Positions 1 to 11,005 of a stretch of DNA of 64,000 nt are shown here, in pieces (position 1 is the first letter of the stretch; each line of letters opens with the position of its first letter). Made by a program: the position numbers and the translations under genes. The notes under the pieces are model-generated. The model made no database searches, was not told the origin of the DNA, and was given only the letters and a program-made list of their open reading frames with translations. Source of the DNA: Acorus gramineus. Its lineage: Eukaryota > Streptophyta > Magnoliopsida > Acorales > Acoraceae. The stretch lies in contig CM060856.1 in the NCBI GenBank assembly GCA_030737835.1, positions 3,946,781 through 4,010,780 on the forward strand. Direction: 5' to 3'.

Positions 1-235
1 GTTTTATGAATATAGGGCACATGAGGTGTCTATTTGCGAGATCTATAAATCTATGACACAAGAGGTATCTATTCATGAGATCTATTGATCTAGAGCACAA
101 AGATGTCTATTCACGAGATCTGTAGATATGGAGTACATGAGGAGCCTATTTGTGAGATCTGTAGATTTAGGACACAGGAGGTGTCTATTCGCGTGATTTA
201 AAGATCTAGGACACATGAGGTGTTTATTCGAGTGA
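1..235 (+). repeat. Tandem repeat, about 41-bp unit, in the leader of the copia element
   Basis: Five to six degenerate units follow one another. Each contains a GAGATCT(A/G)TA-like block followed by a GGACACATGAGGTGTCTATT-like block. The array ends just before the copia gag frame, so it probably belongs to the untranslated leader. The 5' LTR and primer site would lie left of the window and are not visible. Confidence 0.75.
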
Positions 236-270
236 CAGCAATAGATTCAGATAAGGAATTATATATCCAA

Positions 271-2385
271 AATCGAGAGATTTGATGGCACAAACTTCGG
301 TTACTGGAAGATGCAAATGGAGGATCATCTGTAATAGAAAGATCTTTATCAACTACTGACAGAGAAACCAGAGATGGGGCAAGCAGTGTAGGATCTGTTA
401 GATTGGAAGGCTCTCGGCCAGTAAGGACGATGCCGTCAAAGCTTATTGCTTTCAATGTTAAAAAAGAAATATCCACGGCTTCTCTCATGGTCAAACTGTC
501 CAAGATGTATGAACAACTTTCTGTAGCAAATAAGGTACGTCTCATTAAGAAGTTATTGAATATGAAGATGACTGAAGATTGCAATTTCAAGGAGCATCTG
601 AACGAATTTAATGAAGTGACGGATGAATTAAATTCATTCGATCTCATTTTCGATGATGAGATCCGTGCTTTATTGATCATCAGACAGTTACCCGAGAGCT
701 AGAACATCACTTTTACCGCGATCAATACCTCTACAGGATAAAAGAAATTGAAGTTCAATAATTTGGTCCATATGATCATGACAGAGGAGACCAAGAGAGA
801 AGCAGATGATGGTTCCAGTTCCGGATCGGCATTGAATGTTCATAGCAGAGACAGAAGTTCAAACTAGGGTATGGGCATGGCAGATCAAAATCAAGAAACG
901 GCAAGTCCAAATCAAGAAACCGAAGAAATTCCAACAATAATCAAAACCAGAATGCGAAGAAGATAACTGAGTGCTCGAATTATGGTAAACTTAGACATTA
1001 CAGAAATCTGTGTAGGTCTGAGAAGAAAGAAACATACAACAAGAACAAATCTAATGTTCGTTCAGAAGAATCAGATGATGCGTTAATTTGTTCTATGGAG
1101 AACAAGTCTGATTCATGGGTGATGGATTCTGATGCATCATTTCACGCTACCTCAAACAAAGATCTTCTTAGAAATTGTGTTCCAAACAGCTTTAGGAAGG
1201 TGTACCTTGGTGATGATCAATCCTGCAATTTGGTCGGCAAGGGTAAAGTGTAAATCAAGTTGAATGAATATGTTTGGGAATTGAATGATGTGAGACACAT
1301 TCCTGACCTAAGAAAAATGATTTCAGTTGGGCAGCTAGCAAAGGAAAGTTATATGACAACCTTCAGTGGTGATAGCTGAAAGGTTTCAAGAGGCTCATTG
1401 ATCATTGCACGCGGTAAGATGACTGATATTCTTTATGTGACAACCGATGCTTGTGGTTCAATTGCAGTTGCTAATAGGATGAGTGATCTAAATCTATGGC
1501 ATTAGAGACTTGTTCGCATGAGTCAAAAGAGACTTAAAGTTATGCACTTGATGGGAAGACTGCAAGGATTGCAGTAAGTTGATATCGACTTGTGTGAGAG
1601 TTGTATCCTTGAAAAGTAGAAGAAGATCAGTTTGAAGAAATGTATAGAACTCCAAAACAAAATATGCTTGAGTAGATTAACATAGATGTCTGAGGACCAG
1701 CTATTGTCTCATCCATTAACGGAAAGTCATATTTTGTGACTTTCATTGATGACCATTCCAGGAAGATATGAATTTACTTCTTGAGATAGAAATCAGAGGT
1801 GTTTGAGGTGTTCAAGAAGTGGAAGACAATGGTGGAAAATGAAACAAGCTTGAGAATCAAGAGGCTGAGGTTTGATAATGATGATGAGTATGAAAACACC
1901 AGTTTTAAGAAGTTCTGCATGAAAGTGCAATCAAATTAGAATGAACTGTGCAAAGGACTCCACAACAGAATGGGATGGCATAACAGATGAATAGAACATT
2001 GACTGAGAGAGCCAAAAGCATGAGTATACAGTCGGGTCTATCGAAGCTGTTCTGGACAGAACATTTTACTTGATCAATAGAGAACCATCAATACTTTTGG
2101 ACTACAAGATACTAGAAGAGGTATGGAGCGTCAAAGAAGTAAACATTTCTCATTTGAAAGTTTTATGTTGTGTTTCATATGTACACATTAGTGATAATGC
2201 TAGGAGAAACCTTGACTCTAAATTACTAAAATGCACTTTTATTCAATATGGTTGAGATGATTTTAGTTATCGTTTCTGGGGTGACCATAATAAGAATGTT
2301 ATAAGAAGCAGAGATGTCATATTCCAAGAAAAAGTAATGTACAAGAACAGAAATAAAACACACGCTAGTGATTCCAAGAGTATTG
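271..2385 (+). pseudogene. Ty1/copia gag-protease-integrase remnant
   Basis: First half of the decayed copia polyprotein. A UBN2-type gag begins with an FDGTNFGYWKMQM-like motif near 280 and stays open at 403-702. A zinc knuckle near 970-1015 has lost its second cysteine (C-S-N-Y instead of CX2C). The protease motif near 1124-1135 reads DSDA where DSGA is usual. The pre-integrase zinc region (CESC near 1594) and integrase core (near 1680-2300, with a DDHSRK motif) follow. Protease before integrase, with RT further on, is the Ty1/copia order. In-frame stops throughout show it is dead. It breaks at 2385 in a DSKSI motif; the reading resumes at 15937 after a large insertion. Confidence 0.9.
2381..2385. 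repeat. Target-site duplication TATTG, left copy
   Basis: TATTG lies directly left of the insertion at 2386 and again at 15937-15941. Joining the two sides once gives a continuous copia frame reading DSKSIDPVYFEPD, which supports a true insertion site. Confidence 0.8.
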
Positions 2386-3230
2386 TGTAACGTTTCTGTA
2401 TTTTTCAACATTATATATATATTTTAAATATATAATGAAAATTTTAATTGAAATTAAGTTATTTCATTTTTTTGAGTTTTGGCAGTGGGCCAAATGGGTT
2501 CAATTTGATTTATAATTATAATAATTATAAATTGATATTGAAATATTTAGTTTATATTTTGCCAGAGATCTTTACAGTCTCAAAAACTTTTGGTTGAAAT
2601 TTGGTGAGATTCAGAGTTTGGGAAATTAGGATTTAGGATTTTGTGTCAAGTTATTTGGCCCATGGATCTAGTTGCGAATCCAGAAAATCTTTTAATAGCC
2701 TTCAGGGACCTGTCGGTAAATCAGATAGGGATCTGTTTGTAAATCGGATGGGGACCTAGTTGTAAAACCAGAATACTTGAGGGTTGTTATGTAATTTTGA
2801 TAAAACCCCTTTAAATAGCATGTTTTGGGTTAGGGTTTTCATCCAAATCTCATGATGCATGAAGGGTGATGATGGCCTAACCGAACTCGTTGAGTACTAC
2901 AAGGTGAGAAGTCATTCTCTATTGATTTTGTTGTTTAGTGTTTTAATTTATTTTTGTTAGGAGACCATTGTGTCAATATTGTTTGGGGAAGAATGTTGAT
3001 GGATTAGGGTTAGGTTTTGATTGATTTTAATTAGATGATTATTTGATTAGATTTCAACGGATCTTGAAGGATTTTTTAAGATCAAACTAGATTTATTGGT
3101 TTTGGGGATTTAAGGATTATTTTTGGGTTGATTATATACTTGGAAGTTAAATTGTGTTTTTGACCTTGAAGTGATCATTTTCTGGGGAAAATGTATTTCA
3201 CAAACAGAAATATATTTTGAAAAATCATAA
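2386..3230 (+). repeat. Gypsy LTR arm, plus orientation (left half of a large inverted repeat)
   Basis: This stretch starts TGTAACGTTTCTGTATTTTT and is the near-perfect reverse complement of 14097-13616 plus 3639-3310. The arms are about 0.85 kb, with a non-palindromic spacer of roughly 80 bp near 3231-3309. It contains no coding sequence. A start that coincides with the target duplication suggests an intact outer edge; the inner edge is lost in the palindrome centre. Confidence 0.8.
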
Positions 3231-3309
3231 CTTTCTACCCGTAACTCCGAATTGGACAATTCATGATCTGTTGGAAAGATCTTTTCAAAATCTATTTATG
3301 TTTGTGAAA

Positions 3310-3639
3310 TACATTTTTCCCCAAAACGATCCCTTCAAGGTCAAAAATACGATTTAACGTCTAAGTATATAATCAACTCGAAAATAATCCTTTAATCTTC
3401 AAAACTAATAAATTTAGTTTGATCTTAAGAAATCTTTCAAGATCTATTGAAATCTAATAAAATAATCATCTAATTAAAATCAATCAAACCCTAACCCTAA
3501 TCCATCAACCTTCTTCCCCAAACAATATTGACACAGTGGTCTCCTAACAAAATAAAATTAAAACACTAAACAACAAAATCCATAAAGAATGACTTCTCAC
3601 CTTGTGGTACTTGACAAGTAGGGTTAGGCCATCATTACC
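3310..3639 (-). repeat. Gypsy LTR arm, minus orientation, inner part
   Basis: Reverse complement of 2860-3225. It is cut at 3639 by the 3640-13615 retrotransposon and continues at 13616. The last five bases (TTACC, 3635-3639) are the target duplication repeated at 13616-13620. Confidence 0.8.
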
Positions 3640-4192
3640 TGTCACGCCCCGGGCGTCCCCGAGACGCGGCAAGTGTATATAAAATATCAGAATCTACACA
3701 GGAGGTCAATAATATCATACACAAGCTACTAGAATGACATACAGACAACAAAGCAGGGCTGACATGATACACCAAATGCGGATAACTAAAGACTGAATCT
3801 GTAATCAAAACACACTACAGACTCCATACATAATCACATGTCCTGTGAGAGCCAATATACATACAAAGACGTCCAAATACAACCCAAACGCGTGCCCAAG
3901 CACGGAAAATAATACATACTGGTACAAGGGATGCTGATAGCCTCTGCAACTCGCGGGACGTGGCGCTACTCCGCTACTGATGAAGTCCCTCGGGGAGCTC
4001 CTCCTCCAGATCCGACTCAGATGACACTGAAGAAAATATTATGCGAGGGGTGAGCCACACGCTCAGTGAACGGCACAACCCATGCATCACAGACAATATT
4101 GACCACAACCAGATATCCTTATAATCCACAATTCATATTACTTAATCCACAAATGATATCACAACTCAAAGCCGTGGGTTGCTCAATCGCCA

Positions 4193-4525
4193 ACCCACTA
4201 CACCCTCACCCTCACCCTTCAATGGGCGACAAAGGATATTGGGACTGGCTACACATAACCAGCGGGTCGCTTCCGCCAACCCGCCACACCCTCACCCTCA
4301 CCCTTCAATGGGTGACATAGGATATTGGGACTAACTGCACCAAAAACCAACGGGTCGCTTCCGCCAACCCGCTACACCCTCACCCTCACCCTTCAATGGG
4401 TGACATAGGATTTTGGGACTTACAAGCATCCAATCACAACTCCAGTGGGTCGTTCATCGCCAACCCACTACACCCTCACCCTCACCCTTCAATGGGTGAC
4501 ATAGGATTTTGGGACTGACTAGGCT
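4193..4525. repeat. Four tandem repeats of about 86-96 bp in the LTR
   Basis: Each unit begins CCAACCC(A/G)C(T/C)ACACCC, continues through CTCACCCTCACCCTTC and ends near ATTGGGACT or TTTGGGACT. Units begin near 4193, 4279, 4365 and 4461. The same array is in the other LTR (10675-11005), and shorter or diverged versions occur in the related solo LTRs, for example 38780-39035. Confidence 0.85.
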
Positions 4526-5317
4526 GTTGGTCACCCTTGGTCCACCGATAGTCTCTCCTCCACTCCGTAGGCCGCCTGGTCTACTCCCACATTCAGCACA
4601 GTCCGTCCTAAATCAGGAGGTGCCTACTGATGGGAGCCCTCTGTCAGGAAGGCCTGTCTAACGCTGGGGTAGTCTCTACCGGATCCAACGAAGGGAACAG
4701 AACAGCCTACCCATCGCATATGATCCACTTGGATCCGCAGACGGCACATTATAACAACACTAATGTTCTGAATTCCTCAGAACCCACCAGGGCGCATAAC
4801 TACGATGCGGGGAACATGCATAAGGTTATAACAAGGTGGAATATCGTTGGGGAAAGAAACTCGGGAGGGCAGCGTGAGTTCCCGTTATAGGACACTCCGA
4901 CAACCAAACAAGGAACACGGTGTACCCTAACCCGGGTCTCCCCGCTGTCCTCGCAAGGCCCCTCCCCTATAATATTCACTATAACATGCATTGTAAACAA
5001 ATACTAGCATTTAATCAAATAAATAAACTAGTAGGGCACATGCATCGGCCGGGCTTCCTAACATGGAACCAAGGGACATGCTGCATGGCTCATACACATA
5101 TCCTAAGGGTGCAAGTCCCTAACATGCAAAGTCTAGGGTAACATGCATTCTACAATTTAATCATGCTCGCATGATATACATATCATTGCAGGTTAATATT
5201 TATCCATGACGCCCCAGGAGAGGTCGGTATACGCCCAAATGCGTATGACCCCTCTCTACTGGGTTGGATTGTCCCACTCACCGGTATCTGGGTCGTCGCG
5301 CGACCGTCCGTCTAGAT

Positions 5318-6414
5318 CTGCAAGACAGACATTCAATATGGTGAGAAACCACACAATTTATACATAGAAATGCCTAGAAATACCCAAAACTCGGATAAGC
5401 ATGCATACGGGCTCGCACGCATGCGAGCACGCGCGTACGCACGCGAGTCCGAGTGCCCCGACACCTACCCGAACCCTCGGGCAGCCATTCGCATGGCCCC
5501 CTGCATGCGCACGCACGAATGCGCACGCACGCACACACCCCGGCACCATCGGCGCACTGCCGCGCGCTTGCCCGCGAGCCCAGACGCGCACCCGCACGCA
5601 TGCGCACGCTCGCGCGCGCCCACGTGCACCGCGCGTCCAGCCCGCGCCCCTCGCGCAGCACCCCGCGCACTGCCCCAGCACGCCCCAGCGCGCCCCAGCA
5701 CGCGCACGCACGCGCATGCACGCGCGCGCGCGCACTGGTTCCCTGCCCAGCGCCCAGGCGCACTGCCCAGGCGCACTGGCCGCGCGCGCGCACGCCCGCC
5801 GCCCCCGCGCGCACCCGCGCGTACCCGCGCGCACTCCCGCGCACACCCCCGCTCGCGCCAGAACCCGCGCGCACCCGCGCGCGACTGCGCCCGCCAGCGC
5901 CCCTGCCCTGCTCGCCTGCGCGCCCAGCCAGCTCGCCCGGCCTGCCAGCGCGCACAGCCACTGCCCGCAGCCAGCCTGCACCGCACACCTCCCTCTGCAC
6001 CCCCCGAGCGCACGCCCGCGCGCGCACCCGCGCGCACGCGCTCGCGCGCCCAGCAAACTGGTGCCCTGCTCCCAGCCTACCCAGCTAGCCCTGCCTGCCT
6101 AGCACCCGACTAGCCCTGCACGCCCAGCACCAGGCACGCCCAGCGCCAGCCCGAGCGCACGCCCGCGCGCACGCACGCGCGCACCCTGCCAGCGGCCCTG
6201 CCTGCTGCGCCTGCGGCTGCTGCGCCTGCTGCTGCTGCCCTGCCATCCTGCCCGAGCCCGAGCTCCTCTACCACCCACCTCCGACCACCACCACAGCCTC
6301 CGACCGCCTCCCACAGCCCTCCGACGGCCACCCACCGCCGCCAACCGCCTCCCAACCCCAAAACCACCCCCCTAGCATACATCTATGCAAGAAAAAGAGG
6401 GAAAGGGGGCTTAC
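5318..6414 (-). other. Candidate intron containing a GC-rich alternating block, 3' LTR copy
   Basis: In sense, a donor-like CTTG|GTAAGC at 6414 and an acceptor-like TGTCTTGCAG ending at 5318 bound this 1097-bp interval. Inside, 5385-6240 is dominated by GCGCAC, CGCGCG and CGCACG runs that alternate purine and pyrimidine. The equivalent positions in all related LTRs carry the same two signals. Splicing is inferred from sequence alone. Confidence 0.5.
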
Positions 6415-6580
6415 CAAGGGGAGGAGGGGAAGTCCGGTGGCTCTCCGCGCGCCGAAACCTTTCTCAAAGGCTCTCCTACGCCCCGATCTACCTCCACCGC
6501 CGAGATGGCTCAAATCAGGGACGAAGAGAGGGCGGACGGACGGGCAAAACTCGCCGGAATTGGGATTTGAAAACACCGGA

Positions 6581-6605
6581 GTGTAGATCGGGACCCGATC
6601 TACAC
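6581..6605. other. Perfect 12-bp-arm inverted repeat near the start of the LTR
   Basis: GTGTAGATCGGG and its exact complement are separated by one base. The same structure is at 38331-38355 and, with one mismatch, at 13194-13218. In element sense it lies about 400 bp into the LTR, before the donor-like site, so it would form a stem in the RNA leader if transcription starts upstream. Confidence 0.8.
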
Positions 6606-7001
6606 TTCCTATGTTTTAGGTTTTAAGTTTTGAGGGGTCTAGGGGGCTCAAACAAGAAAAACGGAGGAGAGGAGAGAGAGAGAGCAAGTCGTAGGGATGA
6701 TGAATAGTAAAAAGATATTTTTGATTCCTTTCATATAATGCGCGACTTAAAAACCCGGATACGCCCCGGAACTGCGAAATTTTTGCAAACGATGCCAGAA
6801 TTCGATGAAATTTTCATGAGTGGCTTAAAATGGCACCAGGACACCAAATATGCAGTTAGATTTTCAATCGGAGTCCTCTAGCTCAGACAATAGCTAACAG
6901 TCTGAAAATACGCGGTTCCGATCGAAAAACCCTAAAAATTTTAAAACTGCCAGAATGCTCCAACGGTTACCAGCAGGCTAAAAAGTGACACATATATAAC
7001 A

Positions 7002-7014
7002 TTCTTCCCCCCTT
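7002..7014 (-). other. Polypurine tract of the 3640-13615 element
   Basis: The minus-strand reading is AAGGGGGGAAGAA, directly followed by the LTR start TGTTATATATG. Polypurine tracts prime plus-strand DNA synthesis in LTR retrotransposons. Its position fixes the element's direction. Confidence 0.9.
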
Positions 7015-7590
7015 AGGAAATTTTGTCCTCAAAATATGCAAAAACATCTAGGAGGGGAAAAGATGCGTCACACCTGGCATCCATGAGCTTCCATGTGTCC
7101 TTGACACCGGAACGGTGCTGCCATCGCACCTCGACCAACTGGACGGTCTTGGTGCAGAGCCTCCTCACGCGGCGGTCCATGATCACAATCGACTGCTCCA
7201 CGAATGACTGTCCGGCTCAGAGACGAGCGGCTCGAACGGGATGACGTGAGCAGGATCGTGGACACCTTTACCCAACTGCGAACCCACCACTCCAAGACGG
7301 AGAGGTAAGAATTGGCGCTGAGGTGAGCCTCCGAGTAAACTCCAGGAAGCTCTCCTCGCAAGACGGGGACCACTCGAACCGGACATCCTTCCAAGTAAGG
7401 CGGTTAAGAGGAACAGCTATTTTCGAGAGTCCCTCGTCAAGCTTCCTACAATAACCCGCCAAACTCGAGAAGCTCCGAATCCATGCGGGGTTCGACGGCC
7501 TACGCCAATTCGACATAGCAAGCGTCTTACCCGGGTCCACAGATATGCCTTCACCAGAAACCACTCAGCCCAAAAGGCCTTAACCACCAA
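7013..7590 (-). pseudogene. Gypsy pol remnants: RT end and integrase/chromodomain tail
   Basis: On the minus strand, about 7564-7270 encodes the RT-to-RNase H connection of a Ty3/gypsy pol (motifs GISVDPGK, IRSF, LAGYCRK, KDVRFEWS, LTSAPIL). A separate piece from about 7270 to 7013, in shifted frames, matches the end of a chromovirus integrase (HVIPFEPL, LVEVRWQHRSG, DTWKL). RNase H and the integrase core between them are missing, as is everything before. Several frame shifts make it non-functional. Confidence 0.82.
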
Positions 7591-7599
7591 CCAAAACTC

Positions 7600-8625
7600 A
7601 CACCTGATCCAACACCAGCTGATGCTTCCAGGGTATCCCTTGACTGGGAAAAGAAACCTCGGGAAAGCAGCATGAAATCCCGATATAGGATACCCCGACA
7701 ACCAAACAAGGAACACGAAGTACCCTAGCCCGGGTTTCAACGCCGACCGCACAAGGTCCCTTAATCCAGAAAGGAACACTAGAAGAAGACATCATTATTA
7801 AAGAACATTACCAACCTCACCGGATCATCTACATCTAGATAATCATCCACCGATGTCATTCAACATCCTTCTCAAGACCGGACCCAACCTCTATGGGAAC
7901 GGTCGAACCACGACCAAGTCACGAGGCGACGCGTCTTTGTCTCATCCACACCCTCACTCCCATCAGGAGACATATTGGGACTTTGGGAGAGACTTAGACT
8001 GTTCTTCACCCCTGGTCCACCGGTAGCCTCTCCTCCACACCGTAGGCCGCCTGGTCCGCTCCCACAATTCAGCACAGTCCGAAACCAAATCAGGAGGTGC
8101 CTACTGAGGGGAGCCCTCTGTCAGGAAGGCCTCTCTAACGCTGAGGAGTCCCTACTCGGGTCCAACGAAGGGGAGAACGATTCCATACTCGCGACATCAT
8201 CCATTACAAGACCGAACCCAACATCATCGGGAATGGTCGAATAAACCATTTGGTCACGAGCGACCCGTCTTCGCCTCATCCACACCCTCACTCCCGAAAG
8301 GAGACATTTTGGGACTTTGGGAGAGACTTAGACTGCTCTCTACCCCTGGTCCACCGGTAGCCTCTCCCCGCTCCGTAGCTCGCCTGGTCCTCTGACCGGG
8401 AGCCTGTCTAACGCCGGGGCTGTACTACGCGGATCCGACGAAGGGGAGAGCGATTCCACGCTCGCGGCACCATTCATCAATCCTCTTCCGGGTTAGCCCC
8501 TACCTGGTATACTCCCACGATCAGTACCCCTCCGACTGCATCGGCGGTACCTACGGATGAGAGCCTCCTGCCAGGACGGCTACAACCCGGCCTCTTCAAC
8601 TTGAACAACCACACTCATTACCCGC
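7600..8625 (-). repeat. LTR-derived segments inside the internal region
   Basis: This non-coding kilobase resembles diverged pieces of the element's own LTR. 7640-7770 resembles LTR 4845-4970 (CCGACAACCAAACAAGGAAC and CCCGGGT motifs). 7930-8190 and 8270-8600 resemble LTR 4480-4700 (TCCACCGGTAGCCTCTCC and TCAGGAGGTGCCTACTGA motifs), so that segment occurs at least twice. It occupies the space where protease and most of RT should be. Confidence 0.75.
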
Positions 8626-8674
8626 TCAACGAGATATTACACACACATGCTTACAGCAACCGACACACATATAA

Positions 8675-9999
8675 TTATAGGCAGCTAGGGAACAAAACAT
8701 TACTTCGAACCATGACGCCCGAAACCTGCGCCTCCTCAGCCGAAAGCGCTGCAACCCTGCCTTGAACAAACTGCGGCAGAGGAGCAAGAGCACGCCTCGC
8801 CGGCTGCCGCTGCTGAGGTAGCACTCGGGGTCGGCCAGCATCAGGGCAATTGTACCTGATATGCCCGATGCGCTGACAATGGAAGCAGCGCCGCCTCTCT
8901 GGTCGCCAGGACTGGATGGGCACTGCCGCAATGGGTGCTGAATCCCCCACTGGCACCGCATCTGCTGGAGGAGAGGCAGCCGCTGACTGATCGAAACGGG
9001 GCCTCCTCCTCCTGCGCTGCCCCAGGTCCCGACTCCCGAAAGGACCCTGATTTGCAGATGGGGTCGGAACCCCCACGATAATCCCGAGGTCTCGCTCGAC
9101 TGTCTTCGCCGAGACACCAAGTCCGAGAACCTCGAGAAAGCCTGGGAGGAGACATGCACCCGAATGGCGCTGCAGAGACCAAGCTCGAAACGGCGGCACC
9201 GCGCCTCTTCGTCCATCACCAAAGCTGGAGCGAACCTGGATAGCCTCGTGAAGCGCGTGGAGTAATCGGCGACAGGCATAGAGCCTTGCGTCAACCGCTC
9301 AAACTCCTGCACCACGATCTGCTGCGCCGAGAACGGGAAGTACTCCTCCAGGAAATACCTCTGGAATCCTGCCCAAGAAAACTGCTCCACTCCCTCTGGA
9401 ATGTCCACCACTCGGGTAGCCCACCAGTCGGCAGCGCTACCCTTCAACATGAAGGTGGCCAGAGAGACTTGCTGGCGATCGGTGCAAAGCATGGTCGAGA
9501 AGATCACCTCCATCTCCATCAACCATTGCTCTGGGGCAAGGGGATCCGCCAACTGGCCATAGAACTCAGGACGGTGGAGCTTTAGAAAAACTGCGAGGCC
9601 ACTCTGCTGCACCCGCGCTGCAGCCTCTAGCCCCACCTCCCTCGCCAGGGGATCCTGAACCCTCGCCGCTGGAATCACCACGGGGACTGGGGGTACTTCG
9701 GGTACCACAGACGGATCTGCTGCCAAGGGGACCTGTGGAACTGCATCACGGGCCGCCCTCAGCTCCCGGATCTCCCGCGCTTGCTCTACCAACGCTCTGG
9801 TCTGCGCCTCCAGTGCCTTGATCCGAGTCTCCACCGAATCCGCTATCCGAGCGAACGCACGTTCCCGTGCGGGAGGCTCCTGCGCCGATCCTGGCCTCAC
9901 AGCCGTGGACTCTCCAGTAGCATCCTCGCCTCTAGCAGGTCCGAAAACCTCCAAAGGTCGAGAGGGACCATGTCCGCGCCGTCCTCCACGAGGAGACAT
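8675..9999 (-). pseudogene. Ty3/gypsy Gag, frameshifted
   Basis: Gag forms the retrotransposon's particle and binds its RNA. The chosen start is the ATG at 9999 (MSPRGG), about 110 bases after the primer site. The N-terminus is charged (residues 1-90), followed by a capsid-like retrotrans_gag domain with LADPLAPEQWLMEME, ADWWATRV and SWAGFQRYFLEEYFP motifs. Near 9130-9150 the frame shifts; the downstream frame (to 8675) holds the zinc knuckle CFHCQRIGHIRYNC (CX2CX4HX4C). One frameshift separates capsid and nucleocapsid, so a full Gag cannot be made without recoding. The long continuation in the first frame to 8626 is non-native. Confidence 0.88.
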
Positions 10000-10100
10000 A
10001 TCAGCAATCCTAAGAAAACCAGACTTTAGGATCAGAATACCCATATCAAAATCCTAGGACTCATCTCTACGAAAGAAGACCATTGGCTCTGACAGGACCA

Positions 10101-10113
10101 GGCTCTGATACCA
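10101..10113 (-). other. Primer-binding site, initiator tRNA-Met type
   Basis: The minus-strand reading TGGTATCAGAGCC is the usual plant complement to the 3' end of initiator methionine tRNA. It begins a few bases inside the 5' LTR end at 10120. Confidence 0.92.
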
Positions 10114-10674
10114 CCTTTTTGTCACGCCCCGGGCGTCCCCGAGACGCGGCAAGTGTATATAAAATATCAGAATCTACACAGGAGGTCAATAATATCATAC
10201 ACAAGCTACTAGAATGACATACAGACAACAAAGCAGGGCTGACATGATATATACACCAAATGCGGATAACTAAAGACTGAATCTGTAATCAAAACACACT
10301 ACAGACTCCATACATAATCACATGTCCTGTGAGAGCCAATATACATACAAAGACATCCAAATACAACACCAACGCGTGCCCAAGCACGGAAAATAATACA
10401 TACTGGTACAAGGGATGCTGATAGTCTCTGCAACTCGCGGGACGTGGCGCTACTCCGCTACTGATGAAGTCCCTCGGGGAGCTCCTCCTCCAGATCCGAC
10501 TCAGATGACACTGAAGAAAAATATTATGCGAGGGGTGAGCCACACGCTCAGTGAACGGCACAACCCATGCATCACAGACAATATTGACCACAACCAGATA
10601 TCCTTATAATCCACAATTCATATTACTTAATCCACAAATGATAGCACAACTCAAAGCCGTGGGTTGCTCAATCG

Positions 10675-11005
10675 CCAACCCACTACACCCTCACCCTCAC
10701 CCTTCAATGGGCGACAAAGGATATTGGGACTGGCTACACATAACCAGCGGGTCGCTTCCGCCAACCCGCCACACCCTCACCCTCACCCTTCAATGGGTGA
10801 CATAGGATATTGGGACTAACTGCACCAAAAACCAACGGGTCGCTTCCGCCAACCCGCTACACCCTCACCCTCACCCTTCAATGGGTGACATAGGATTTTG
10901 GGACTTACAAGCATCCAATCACAACTCCAGTGGGTCGTTCATCGCCAACCCACTACACCCTCACCCTCACCCTTCAATGGGTGACATAGGATTTTGGGAC
11001 TGACT
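10675..11005. repeat. Four tandem repeats of about 86-96 bp, 5' LTR copy
   Basis: Counterpart of the array at 4193-4525, with nearly identical units. Confidence 0.85.

Larger units (their letters stand above)
3640..7001 (-). repeat. 3' LTR of the 3640-13615 element
   Basis: In sense it runs from TGTTATATATGTGTCAC (7001) to GGGGCGTGACA (3640), 3362 bp. It holds a 25-bp hairpin (6581-6605), a donor-like CTTG|GTAAGC (GT at 6414-6413), a GC-rich block (about 5385-6240), an acceptor-like TGTCTTGCAG ending at 5318 and four tandem repeats (4193-4525). The long frames on both strands of the GC block are by-products of base composition. Confidence 0.93.

Noticed and set aside
4193-4525. CRISPR-like array
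   Set aside because: The units are directly adjacent, similar over their full length and lack unique spacers; this is a tandem repeat in a plant LTR.
5358-6113. Long overlapping open frames on both strands of the GC-rich blocks (also 11842-12786, 19481-20302, 36983-38336, 39724-40424, 43741-44727)
   Set aside because: They are open in several frames on both strands at once, encode only Ala/Arg/Pro/Gly/His-rich low complexity, and sit inside LTRs; this is a base-composition effect.
9286-9585. Plus-strand frames antisense to gag (also 9781-10057)
   Set aside because: Shadows of the minus-strand Gag frame.
10101-10113. tRNA gene fragment
   Set aside because: Only the short complement of a tRNA 3' end is present, directly inside an LTR; it is a primer-binding site.
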